Part shown: positions 25,311 through 33,390 of the stretch, one piece after another
Numbering within the stretch: position 1 is the stretch's first letter
How the letters are laid out: each line of letters starts with the position of its first letter
NCBI GenBank assembly: GCA_902541285.1
Contig: CACBQD010000013.1
Span: 1-48,021, forward strand
Direction: 5' to 3'
DNA length: 48,021 nt
Source of the DNA: an uncultured Pelagibacteraceae bacterium
GTDB taxonomy: Bacteria > Pseudomonadota > Alphaproteobacteria > Pelagibacterales > Pelagibacteraceae
Position numbers and translations under genes: made by a program
Notes under the pieces: generated by a model
The model's input: only the letters and a program-made list of their open reading frames with translations
Told to the model about the DNA's origin: nothing
The model's database searches: none

Positions 25311-25847
25311 ATGCAAATTGTAGAAGAAATTATTTATAATTTTGAAAATAATAAATCTTTATATATAGGTGAAAATATAACAATAGCAGATCACATGATT
25401 CAATCTGCAATGCTTGCAGAAAAGGCTAAATGTGACGATGATCTAATATGTTCTTGCTTACTTCATGATTATGGACATTTTGTTATCGATGATCCAGATA
25501 AATTAGTAGAAAATAACAAAGATGGTGAACATGAGGTAATTGGATACAAATTTCTAAAAAAATATTTTAGCAATAAAATTGTAAATCCAATTAAACATCA
25601 TGTTTTAGCCAAGCGATATTTAGCAAGAGACAAAAGGTATTATAACAAATTGTCTAAAGCATCGAAGATTAGTCTAAAACTTCAAGGGGGAGTTTTAAAT
25701 GATAAAGAGTGTAAAGATTTTGAAAACAAAGATTATTTCAAAAGTTCCATACTTCTCAGAAAATTTGATGAAGCATCAAAAAAAGTTGGTATTAAAATGA
25801 AAAATATTAATCAATACACAGAATTATTAAAATTAAAATTAAAATGA
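25311..25847 (+). CDS. HD-domain diiron oxygenase, PhnZ/TmpB-like
   Basis: 178 residues, the size of PhnZ, a mixed-valence diiron oxygenase that cleaves 1-hydroxyphosphonates. All ligand positions can be matched from memory of PhnZ: His28, His52-Asp53 (LLHDYGH), His74, His97 and Asp153. The Tyr18-Ile-Gly-Glu21 loop matches the PhnZ Tyr/Glu substrate-gating loop, and HHVLAKRYLARDKRYY with KLQGGVLND matches the phosphonate-binding part. TmpB of this family makes glycine betaine and phosphate from hydroxylated choline phosphonate. The ATG follows the previous stop with no gap and the stop overlaps the next gene (ATGA). An ordinary HD phosphohydrolase is much less likely. Confidence 0.8.
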   Translation: MQIVEEIIYNFENNKSLYIGENITIADHMIQSAMLAEKAKCDDDLICSCLLHDYGHFVIDDPDKLVENNKDGEHEVIGYKFLKKYFSNKIVNPIKHHVLAKRYLARDKRYYNKLSKASKISLKLQGGVLNDKECKDFENKDYFKSSILLRKFDEASKKVGIKMKNINQYTELLKLKLK

Positions 25848-27424
25848 ATTTTGATTATATAATAATCGGTGCTGGCACAGCAGGTTGTGTTCTTGCAAAT
25901 AGACTAAGCGAAAATGGTAAATTTAAAGTTGCTTTATTTGAAGCGGGTGGATCTAGTGATACTTGGAAGGTTAATATGCCTTTGGCAATTTTGTATGCAA
26001 TGCATGATCCAAAATATAATTATAAATATTATTCGGAACCAGAACCTAATTTGAATAATAGGAGACTATTTTGCCCAAGAGGAAAAATGATAGGTGGTTG
26101 TTCTGCACATAATGGGATGGTTTACGTTCGAGGAAACAAAAATGATTATGAAAGATGGGCTTCATTTGGTCTAAAATCATGGTCTTATGAAAATGTTTTA
26201 CCATTTTTTAAAAAAATTGAGACATGGTCTGAAGGAGAGAATAAATTCAGAGGTGGGAAGGGAATTTTACCAGTAAATCAATCCAAAAACAAAAATCCAT
26301 TGTTTAGTGCTTTTATTAATGCTTCTGTCGAAGCAGGATATAAAAAAAATGATGACATGAACGGAGAAGATCAAGAGGGATTTGGAATGTATGACATTAC
26401 AATTCATAAAGGACAAAGAGCTAGCGCTTCTAAATATTATCTAGAACCAGCAAAAAAAAGAAAAAATTTAAAAGTCTTTACAAATTCGTTTGCTGAAAGA
26501 ATTATTTTTGAAGGAAAGAAAGCAGTCGGAATAGAAGTAAATATAAAAAATAAAGTCACAAAAGTTTATGCAAATAAAGAAGTTGTGCTGAGTGGAGGTT
26601 CAATCAATTCACCTCAATTATTAATGTTATCAGGTGTTGGACCTGAAAAAGATTTAAAAGATAAAGGGATTAATGTTGTCCACTCTTTAGAAGGAGTGGG
26701 TCAAAATTTACAAGATCACTTAGAAACCTACATTCAGCAAGAATGCAAAACTAAAGATACGCTCTATTCTTATATTAACAAAATAAATATGCTTAAAATT
26801 GGTATTCAATGGTTTCTTTCAAAAAGTGGCCCATGTTCTACCTCATTTTTAGAAGCAGGTGGTTTTTGCAAATCTTCAGAAGACAAAAGCTATCCGAATA
26901 TTCAATTTCATTTTTTTCCAGCATTTGTAATCGATCATGGATTAGTTGACCCTGACAGACATGGTTATCAATTACATGCAAGTTTGAATCAACCTAAAAG
27001 TAGAGGACATATTAAATTAAATAGTTCAAATCCATACGATTACCCAAAAATTCAATTTAATTATTTAGAAGATGAATATGATTTAAAAGAAACAATTAAA
27101 TGTGTTCGTGTAGCTAGAAAGATTTTAGGTCAAAACTCAATGAAGCCTTTTGCTGGTAAAGAGATTGGTCCAGGCGAAACTGCAACTGATGATGAGCAAA
27201 TTACAGAGTATATTAGATCAAAAGCCGAGACAGCTTATCATCCATCCTGTACATTAAAAATGGGTGTGGACAAAATGGCGGTAGTTGACGAAAAATTGAA
27301 AGTTCACGGTTTAGAAAATTTAAGAGTTGCAGATGCCTCGGTTATGCCAGAGATTACAAGTGGTAATTTAAATGCACCTACTTTAATGATTGGTGAAAGA
27401 GCAGCTGATTTTATCCTTAATTAG
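25844..27424 (+). CDS. betA: GMC oxidoreductase, choline dehydrogenase-like
   Basis: FAD-dependent alcohol dehydrogenase of 526 residues. The FAD motif is IIGAGTAGCVLANRLSENG at residue 7, GMC signature 1 lies in GKMIGGCSAHNGMVYVRG and signature 2 in SGGSINSPQLLMLSGVGP. The active-site region reads AYHPSCTLKMG, and MPEITSGNLNAPTLMIGE ends it, as in BetA. Choline to betaine aldehyde is the likely reaction, given the quaternary-amine setting. No betB is adjacent; the aldehyde dehydrogenase at 4395 is one candidate. Related GMC enzymes act on other alcohols. Last gene of its operon; the 3' end overlaps the convergent GFA gene by 8 nt. Confidence 0.8.
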   Translation: MNFDYIIIGAGTAGCVLANRLSENGKFKVALFEAGGSSDTWKVNMPLAILYAMHDPKYNYKYYSEPEPNLNNRRLFCPRGKMIGGCSAHNGMVYVRGNKNDYERWASFGLKSWSYENVLPFFKKIETWSEGENKFRGGKGILPVNQSKNKNPLFSAFINASVEAGYKKNDDMNGEDQEGFGMYDITIHKGQRASASKYYLEPAKKRKNLKVFTNSFAERIIFEGKKAVGIEVNIKNKVTKVYANKEVVLSGGSINSPQLLMLSGVGPEKDLKDKGINVVHSLEGVGQNLQDHLETYIQQECKTKDTLYSYINKINMLKIGIQWFLSKSGPCSTSFLEAGGFCKSSEDKSYPNIQFHFFPAFVIDHGLVDPDRHGYQLHASLNQPKSRGHIKLNSSNPYDYPKIQFNYLEDEYDLKETIKCVRVARKILGQNSMKPFAGKEIGPGETATDDEQITEYIRSKAETAYHPSCTLKMGVDKMAVVDEKLKVHGLENLRVADASVMPEITSGNLNAPTLMIGERAADFILN

Positions 27425-27893
27425 TCTCTAGATATTCTTTATATCTATCTAAACTTTCTTTAGGCCAAGCAATTTTTGGATCATACATTTCATCATAGCA
27501 AATATTTTTGTCTGAAATATTTATCCATGGATCCTTATCTTTTACAAATATATGTGCTTGAGGTGGAAAATCTTTCGGTTTCAAAAGAGTCTTTGTTCTA
27601 ACTGTTAATCTTCTAATTGCAAATTCATAATCGGCATAAATATAAACCCCACATTTTTTACAAAAGTAATGAGTACATTTTTTCCCACTCCCTGCAATCA
27701 ATTCAGCTTTTAAAAGTGCACCACTAATTTTTAAAGAATCTTCAAAAATACTAGTATTCATTACATAAGATGATCCAGTTAATTTTTTGCAATCTAAACA
27801 ATGGCAGACCTGAGTAAAAAGAGGTTTGCTATTTATTGAATACTTTATACTCCCACAAATACATCCACCGTAAATTGGTTCAAAATCATTCAT
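27417..27893 (-). CDS. GFA/CENP-V family zinc protein (copy 2)
   Basis: 158 residues. The cysteine set is complete: GGCICGSIKY, VCHCLDCKKLTG and YFCKKCGVYIY. It resembles the copy at 21681 in the zinc part but has a longer C-terminus (KPKDFPPQAHIFVKDKDPW), which is typical of the bacterial GFA branch. A single gene, convergent with and overlapping the GMC gene, and divergent from an EamA gene. Role unknown; a glutathione-adduct function is the family default. Confidence 0.8.
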   Translation of the reverse strand: MNDFEPIYGGCICGSIKYSINSKPLFTQVCHCLDCKKLTGSSYVMNTSIFEDSLKISGALLKAELIAGSGKKCTHYFCKKCGVYIYADYEFAIRRLTVRTKTLLKPKDFPPQAHIFVKDKDPWINISDKNICYDEMYDPKIAWPKESLDRYKEYLETN

Positions 27894-27951
27894 TTCTTTA
27901 AGAGTATCTTATTAATTATGAAGGTTAAAGTTTTTTTGATATAGGTGCGAT

Positions 27952-28899
27952 ATGCAAACAAACGATAATACAAAAGGTATTTTGTTTATTATGACTGGAA
28001 TGGCCTTTTTTTCCATTCAAGACTCATTAATAAAGTTTACTTTTGAGGATATTGCATTATTTGAGTTATATTTGGGAAGAACTTTAATACAGGCAACTAT
28101 TCTCATATCTTTTTTTTTAATAACAAAAAAAAAATTTACACTTAAAACTCATTATCCTTTTTTAACTTTAGTTAGAGTTGTTTGTTTCTTTTTTGGATTT
28201 GCTTTTTTTTATATTTCTTTAACCTTTATGTCTTTAGCGATGGTTAGTGCTTTGTTTTTCTCATGTCCTTTTTTTATGTCTATGTTTGCTAAATTTTTAT
28301 TAAAGGAACAAATTGGAATTAGAAGATGGAGTGCAATTGTTGTTGGTTTTATAGGAGTATTAGTTGTACTCAATCCAACACTTGAAGAATTTAATTTTCT
28401 CAAATTAGCACCTGTTGGTTGTGCACTTTGTTATGCGTGCTCAATGACAATTACAAAATATACCTCTGATAAAGATAATATTTATACTCAAATGACCTTA
28501 CTTTATATTTTTGCAGTCGTTGTAAGTTTAATTATTTATTTTATTAGTGGAGACGGAAAATTTAATAATTTTTCTGATCCTACTTTACAGTTTATCGTAA
28601 GAGAATGGTTTACTAACCCTTCAGCTTCATGGCCTTATGTTTTTGTAATGGGAGTGGTTGCTTCTATATCTTTCTTTTGTGTCTTTTCAGCTTATAGTAT
28701 TGCTTCACCGTCAATTGTATCTTTGTTTGAATACTCTTATATAATTTTTGCGATGATTGCAGGATACATATTATTTGAAACAATACCTGAGCCAAGAACG
28801 TTTCTTGGAGCAGCTATTATTATTTCTGCTGGAGTATATATTTACTTTAGGGAAAAAGTCAGAGGTCAATTGATTGCGACAGACACTCCAAACAGATAA
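27952..28899 (+). CDS. EamA/DMT-superfamily transporter
   Basis: 315-residue inner-membrane protein with two EamA halves and about ten helices. FFSIQDSLIKFTF near the N-terminus, SCPFFMSMFAKFLLKEQIGIRRWSA in the middle, and SLFEYSYIIFAMIAGYILFETIP in the second half mark the family. The long polar loop SGDGKFNNFSDPTLQF between the halves is unusual. Transcribed alone. Substrate unknown; export of a metabolite from the neighbouring catabolic island is possible. Confidence 0.8.
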   Translation: MQTNDNTKGILFIMTGMAFFSIQDSLIKFTFEDIALFELYLGRTLIQATILISFFLITKKKFTLKTHYPFLTLVRVVCFFFGFAFFYISLTFMSLAMVSALFFSCPFFMSMFAKFLLKEQIGIRRWSAIVVGFIGVLVVLNPTLEEFNFLKLAPVGCALCYACSMTITKYTSDKDNIYTQMTLLYIFAVVVSLIIYFISGDGKFNNFSDPTLQFIVREWFTNPSASWPYVFVMGVVASISFFCVFSAYSIASPSIVSLFEYSYIIFAMIAGYILFETIPEPRTFLGAAIIISAGVYIYFREKVRGQLIATDTPNR

Positions 28900-28946
28900 T
28901 TGTCAAAATTATAAGTATTTGTTCGAAAATTGAGATAATTTTCTCA

Positions 28947-29006
28947 TTGAAATAATAATTTAATAGGATTTAATTTTGATTATACAAATTGTTAACAATT
29001 AAAGGG
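28947..29006 (+). promoter_or_regulatory. Leader with palindrome before the second livJ
   Basis: The 112-nt leader holds a 14-bp perfect palindrome, AATTGTTAACAATT (28987-29000), directly before the AAAGGG ribosome site (29001-29006) of the binding-protein gene. TTGAAA at 28947 might be a -35 box, but no convincing -10 is seen. The palindrome could be an operator. Confidence 0.3.
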
Positions 29007-29011
29007 AAAAT

Positions 29012-30202
29012 ATGAAAAAATTACTAATAGGTATATTTGTGTTTATCTTAAGCTTTACTTCAAAAGCTTTTTCAGATGGGCATGGAATTAAAATGGGTAT
29101 TATTTTAGGATTTACTGGTCCTATTGAAACCCTTACACCTGCAATGGCTGCTTCCGCTGAACTTGCTTTTAAAGAAGCTTCAGATTCAGGTTCATTACTA
29201 GGTGGAAAAAAAATTTCTGTAGAAAGAGCTGACTCAACTTGTGTTGATTCTGCAGCTGCTACAACTGCTGCTGAAGGTTTAGTTTCAGGAGGTGTTGTTG
29301 CTATTATGGGTGCAGATTGTTCTGGTGTTACAGGTGCAATAGCAACTAATGTTGCCGTGCCAAATGGTGTTGTTATGATTTCACCATCAGCTACATCTCC
29401 AGGATTAACCGATCTTAATGATAATGGTTATTTCTTCAGAACTGCTCCATCAGATGCTAGAGGAGGACAAGTCTTAGCGGATATTACAAAGGACAGAAAA
29501 GTTAAATCATTAGCTGTAACTCATACTAACAATGACTACGGAAAAGGTTTAGCTGATGTTTATGTTGCTGCAGTTAAAGCTCATGGTATTAAAGTAACAG
29601 CTGTTACAGCACACGAAGAAGGTAAAGGTGATTATGGTGCAGAAGTAGCGACACTTGCAGCAGCAGGCGGAGATGCTCTTGCTGTTTTAGGTTACTTAGA
29701 TCAAGCTGGTGGTAGTATTATTCAAGGATCATTAGACTCTGGATCATTTGATACTTTTGTTCTTTCAGATGGAATGATTGGAGACTCTCTTACTGACAGA
29801 TTTGGAAAAGATTTAAATAAATCATTTGGATCTTTACCAGGATCAATGGGTAAAGGTGCTGGTATATTTAAAGAAGTTGCTAGTGCTGGTGGTATTGACT
29901 CATCAGGTCCTTACACAGGTGAAAGTTATGATGCAGCAGCCTTGATCACGCTTGCAATGCAAGCTGGTGGAAAAGCTGACAGAATGACTGTTCAAAAAAA
30001 TGTAATGTCAGTAGCCAATGCTCCTGGAACAAAAATTTATCCAGGTGAGTTAAAGAAAGCACTTGATTTATTAGCTAAAGGTAAAGCGGTAAACTATGAA
30101 GGTGCTACAGCTGTTGAATTTACAGATGTTGGTGAAGCTTTTGGATCTTTTATTGAAAAAGAAATAAAAGGTGGAAAGTTTAAAGACAAAAAGCAAAGAT
30201 AA
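29012..30202 (+). CDS. livJ: Branched-chain amino acid-type ABC periplasmic binding protein (second LivJ)
   Basis: Type I periplasmic receptor of 396 residues. Signal peptide to about residue 21 (KAFS, then DGHGIKMG). MGIILGFTGPIETLTPAMAASAELAF is the usual LivJ start, followed by MGADCSGVTGAIA, VPNGVVMISPSATSPGL and HTNNDYGKGLADVY. Ligand-site residues around SATSP fit amino acid or small amide binding. Its transporter is probably the livGFHM set encoded convergently at 30306-34178. It has its own leader and ends in a clear terminator. The ligand cannot be read from sequence. Confidence 0.87.
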   Translation: MKKLLIGIFVFILSFTSKAFSDGHGIKMGIILGFTGPIETLTPAMAASAELAFKEASDSGSLLGGKKISVERADSTCVDSAAATTAAEGLVSGGVVAIMGADCSGVTGAIATNVAVPNGVVMISPSATSPGLTDLNDNGYFFRTAPSDARGGQVLADITKDRKVKSLAVTHTNNDYGKGLADVYVAAVKAHGIKVTAVTAHEEGKGDYGAEVATLAAAGGDALAVLGYLDQAGGSIIQGSLDSGSFDTFVLSDGMIGDSLTDRFGKDLNKSFGSLPGSMGKGAGIFKEVASAGGIDSSGPYTGESYDAAALITLAMQAGGKADRMTVQKNVMSVANAPGTKIYPGELKKALDLLAKGKAVNYEGATAVEFTDVGEAFGSFIEKEIKGGKFKDKKQR

Positions 30203-30210
30203 TTAGAAAT

Positions 30211-30240
30211 TAAAACCCCAGTTTCTTAACTGGGGTTTTA
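30211..30240 (+). terminator. Intrinsic terminator after the second livJ
   Basis: A 13-bp perfect hairpin, TAAAACCCCAGTT (30211-30223), loop TCTT, AACTGGGGTTTTA (30228-30240). The T run is short, but the stem is strong and symmetric, so it may also act for the convergent liv operon. Confidence 0.8.
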
Positions 30241-30306
30241 AAATAAATATTTATCAGATAAATAAAATATTAATCCTAAAACAATACCTAATAAAATATA
30301 ATACAT
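30238..30306 (-). CDS. Possible 22-residue membrane peptide coupled to livM
   Basis: A tiny reading frame whose ATG (30306-30304) overlaps the livM stop as TAATG, the same junction used by real gene pairs here. It encodes MYYILLGIVLGLIFYLSDKYLF, reading through one hydrophobic helix, and its stop sits in the terminator stem. It is shorter than the usual gene-calling limit. Chance is quite possible at this A/T content, since Leu/Ile-rich frames arise easily. Confidence 0.3.
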   Translation of the reverse strand: MYYILLGIVLGLIFYLSDKYLF

Positions 30307-31676
30307 TATTGTTTAATAATTTTTTCCGGAATAATTCCTTGTGGTCTATAACGCATTATTAAAAGTAAACCAATTCCTATGACTAAGAATCTAAAATATG
30401 GGGCACTTTCAATTAAGTGAACTCTCACTGCATTAGTTTCTGGCAGATGGGATGTAAACAAATTAATTAAAAATAATGCAATTGGAGCAGCTTCGACCCA
30501 TAAAAACCAAACTACAAATCCTCCCAATATTGCTCCGAAATTATTTCCTGTTCCACCTACTATAACCATGACCCAAATTACAAAAGTATATCTCATAGGT
30601 CTGTAGCTACCTGGTGTAAACAAACCGTCATTTGTAACCATCATAGCTCCAGCTAAGCCAACAATTGCAGATCCCAAAATAAAAATAAGAAGATGCTCTT
30701 TAACAATATTTTTACCCATTGCACTTGCCGCCTCTTCATTATCTCTTATAGCTCTCATTTTTCTTCCCCATGGTGAATAAAGGGCTTTCTGAGTCACAAT
30801 TAACAAGATAATAACAACAGTAAGAAATAAACCTGTAAAACATAATTTTACATAAACCGATGAAGCATCAATAACCATTTGATTTAGAGCTTCTTGCTTA
30901 TCAGAGATTGAATTAATTAAATTTAATTTTGATGAATTAAATTTTGTAACTAAATTTATAAACCATTCTGAAGTTTGTAGATCTATTTCGTATGGTGCTG
31001 GTCTTTTTAGTCCTATTACATTTTTTACACCTCTTGCCAACCATTCCTCATGTTTAATAATTGAAACGATAATTTCTGCTATTAATAATGTTGCAATAGC
31101 TAAATAATCTGCACGAAGACCTAATGCGATCTTTCCTATGACAAATGCTAAACTGCCAGCCAATAGCGCACCTACAATCCAGGAAAATAAAACGGGTAAT
31201 CCCATTCCACCGAGAAATCCTGTCTTTGCTGGATCAACTGATTCGATCGCCTCTATTCCTGGTGCAGCAGTTATTCTTAATAAAATTATTCCACCTAAAA
31301 TTACAGAGGCTACTGAATAATTTCTTAATTTAGATTTATCAAATCTGTTAAGTATAAATTTAACTACAAAGATAATTGCTACAATTATCCATATACAAGC
31401 TAAAATATTTAAACCTCCAACTTGCCAAGCTTTTTTGACTGGTTCAACCGAAACTAAGACTACAGCTAATCCTCCTAATGCTGTATATCCCATTATGCCA
31501 AAATTAATTAATCCAGCATAACCCCATTGTATATTTGCCCCAATTGTCATAACTGCAGAAATTAAACAATAATTTAAAATAGTTAATGCAATAGACCAGG
31601 ATTGAAATATCCCAACCAAAATTATTAAAAATATCATGATTGAATATGCGGCGATGACATTTTTATAATTCCTCAT
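30306..31676 (-). CDS. livM: LivM-type ABC permease (second Liv system)
   Basis: Inner-membrane permease of 456 residues, longer than most LivM proteins. The core pattern is intact: TIGANIQWGYAGLINFGIMGYTALGG near residue 45, the ATPase contact loop RAIRDNEEAASAMGKN near residue 310, and GGTGNNFGAILGGFVVWF after it. The extra length is a soluble loop with no helices, around residues 210-280 (HEEWLARGVKN to LNQMVIDASS). The start overlaps the livH stop (ATGA). Last large gene of a long minus-strand operon. Confidence 0.88.
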   Translation of the reverse strand: MRNYKNVIAAYSIMIFLIILVGIFQSWSIALTILNYCLISAVMTIGANIQWGYAGLINFGIMGYTALGGLAVVLVSVEPVKKAWQVGGLNILACIWIIVAIIFVVKFILNRFDKSKLRNYSVASVILGGIILLRITAAPGIEAIESVDPAKTGFLGGMGLPVLFSWIVGALLAGSLAFVIGKIALGLRADYLAIATLLIAEIIVSIIKHEEWLARGVKNVIGLKRPAPYEIDLQTSEWFINLVTKFNSSKLNLINSISDKQEALNQMVIDASSVYVKLCFTGLFLTVVIILLIVTQKALYSPWGRKMRAIRDNEEAASAMGKNIVKEHLLIFILGSAIVGLAGAMMVTNDGLFTPGSYRPMRYTFVIWVMVIVGGTGNNFGAILGGFVVWFLWVEAAPIALFLINLFTSHLPETNAVRVHLIESAPYFRFLVIGIGLLLIMRYRPQGIIPEKIIKQ

Positions 31677-32683
31677 ATTACTTTTCCTTTAAAGATACCT
31701 GACGGCCTTATTAATAAAACAATTACTAAGATTGAGAATGAAACTGCAAACTTATAATCTGTCGATAATAACTGGAGTAAAGAGTCTGGTTCAAGATGTT
31801 CAGGTAATAGATATGAAATAAATCTTTTGTATGCGTAAGTTACAAATATTTCTGCAAAAGCTATAACGTATCCACCTAAGAAGGCTCCAAATGGATTTCC
31901 AATTCCTCCAACAATTGCTGCAGCGAATATTGGAAGCATATTATTAAAATAAACAAAAGGTCTATAACTTTTATCTAAACCGTATAATACTCCGCCAATA
32001 GTAGCCAAAATTCCTGCTATGACCCATGTTATCAAAACAACTCTCTTAGGATCTATACCAGACAATAATGCTAAATCTTCATTGTCTGAATAAGCTCTCA
32101 TACTTGTTCCAGTTTTAGTTCTATTTAGAAACCAAAACATTATTGAAACAACAATTAAGGTTACGATTATTGTTATTGCTTGTGTTGATTTTAAAGTTAT
32201 ACCTTCTGCAAGACCAGTTATTTCTTTAAATTCTGTTGCTTTAATTATAAATTTTTCACCATCTAAAAATCTTCTATCAGATGGTCCAATGATTATTCTA
32301 ATTAAGGCTTGTGTGACAAACATTACCCCTACACTAACCATTGCAAACTGAACTGGAGGACTTTTTTTTATCCTGTAATAACTGAAAACAAATTTGTCTA
32401 TGATTAACATATATAAAATCATCATTAGGATGGCAAAAGGAATTGTTAAAAGTGCTGTTGGTAAAACACCCAATCCAAAACCTAATGACTGAAAATAATA
32501 TGTTAGAATAACTGCAAACATTGTTCCAAAAGACATCATGTCTCCGGTTGCAAAATTAGCAAATCTTAAAACTGCATAAATTAAAGTAACAAAAATAGCA
32601 CCTAAAGCTAATTGTGAACCATAAGCTAACGCTGGTATTACTGTGAAATTAAAAAGTACAATTATTGCATTTAAGAAATCCAT
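31673..32683 (-). CDS. livH: LivH-type ABC permease (second Liv system)
   Basis: Inner-membrane permease of 336 residues. YGSQLALGAIFVTLIYAVLRFANFATGDMM near the N-terminus is the standard LivH opening; the ATPase contact loop is MRAYSDNEDLALLSGIDPKRV near residue 195, and GGIGNPFGAFLGGYVIAFAEI near residue 265. Junctions with both neighbours are 1-4 nt overlaps. Forms the channel with LivM; the second Liv ATPases lie directly upstream. Confidence 0.9.
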   Translation of the reverse strand: MDFLNAIIVLFNFTVIPALAYGSQLALGAIFVTLIYAVLRFANFATGDMMSFGTMFAVILTYYFQSLGFGLGVLPTALLTIPFAILMMILYMLIIDKFVFSYYRIKKSPPVQFAMVSVGVMFVTQALIRIIIGPSDRRFLDGEKFIIKATEFKEITGLAEGITLKSTQAITIIVTLIVVSIMFWFLNRTKTGTSMRAYSDNEDLALLSGIDPKRVVLITWVIAGILATIGGVLYGLDKSYRPFVYFNNMLPIFAAAIVGGIGNPFGAFLGGYVIAFAEIFVTYAYKRFISYLLPEHLEPDSLLQLLSTDYKFAVSFSILVIVLLIRPSGIFKGKVI

Positions 32684-33390
32684 TATCCTCCCAAAAATGA
32701 TCTACGAACCTCGGGATCTTCAAGTAAATCATTACCGGATCCCTCAAATTTATTTTGACCTGTTACCAATACATATCCTCGATCTGAAATACTTAATGCT
32801 TGCTTTGCATTTTGCTCAACCATAATAACGGCAACATTTGTTTTTTTAACTTTTATTATATGTTCAAACAATTCATCCATTACAATTGGAGAAACTCCAG
32901 CTGTGGGCTCATCTAACATAAGAACTGATGGATCACTCATTAAAGCTCTTCCAAGCGCGACTTGCTGACGTTGTCCACCAGATAATTGTCCGACGACTTG
33001 GGATTTTTTTTCACTCAAGATTGGAAATAAACTATAAATACTCTCAATTTTATTTTCTAAACTCCCTTCTGTCAAAAAGCCACCGACCTCTAAATTTTCT
33101 CTGACAGTTAATTCTGCAAATACATTTCTTGTTTGTGGAACAAATGAAATACCCTTTTTTACTCGATCTTGAGGATTAATTTTTGAGATATCTTCACCAT
33201 TCAAAGTTACAGAGCCTGATTTTAATTTTAATAATCCGAGCATCGCTTTCATAGCTGTTGATTTGCCAGCACCATTGGGACCTAGAATAGCTACTATCTC
33301 TCCCCTATTGGCAGTTATGGAACATGAACTAATAATATCAGGGCCATCCCCATAACCTGCAGTCATTTTTGCTCCTTCAAAGTACGCCAT
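32683..33390 (-). CDS. livF: LivF-type ABC ATPase (second Liv system)
   Basis: ATPase of 235 residues. Walker A is GPNGAGKSTAMK near residue 37, the signature is LSGGQRQQVALGRALM, Walker B is VLMLDEPTAGVSP, and the switch histidine is replaced by Gln in VEQNAKQAL, as usual in LivF. The end ASxVRRSFLGG-type motif (DPEVRRSFLGG) is also typical. Its start and stop overlap neighbouring genes (TAATG at both ends). Confidence 0.9.
   Translation of the reverse strand: MAYFEGAKMTAGYGDGPDIISSCSITANRGEIVAILGPNGAGKSTAMKAMLGLLKLKSGSVTLNGEDISKINPQDRVKKGISFVPQTRNVFAELTVRENLEVGGFLTEGSLENKIESIYSLFPILSEKKSQVVGQLSGGQRQQVALGRALMSDPSVLMLDEPTAGVSPIVMDELFEHIIKVKKTNVAVIMVEQNAKQALSISDRGYVLVTGQNKFEGSGNDLLEDPEVRRSFLGG

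Noticed and set aside
25311..25847. Ordinary HD-domain phosphohydrolase
   Set aside because: The extra His, the Tyr-Gly-Glu loop and the whole C-terminal part match PhnZ rather than nucleotide phosphohydrolases.
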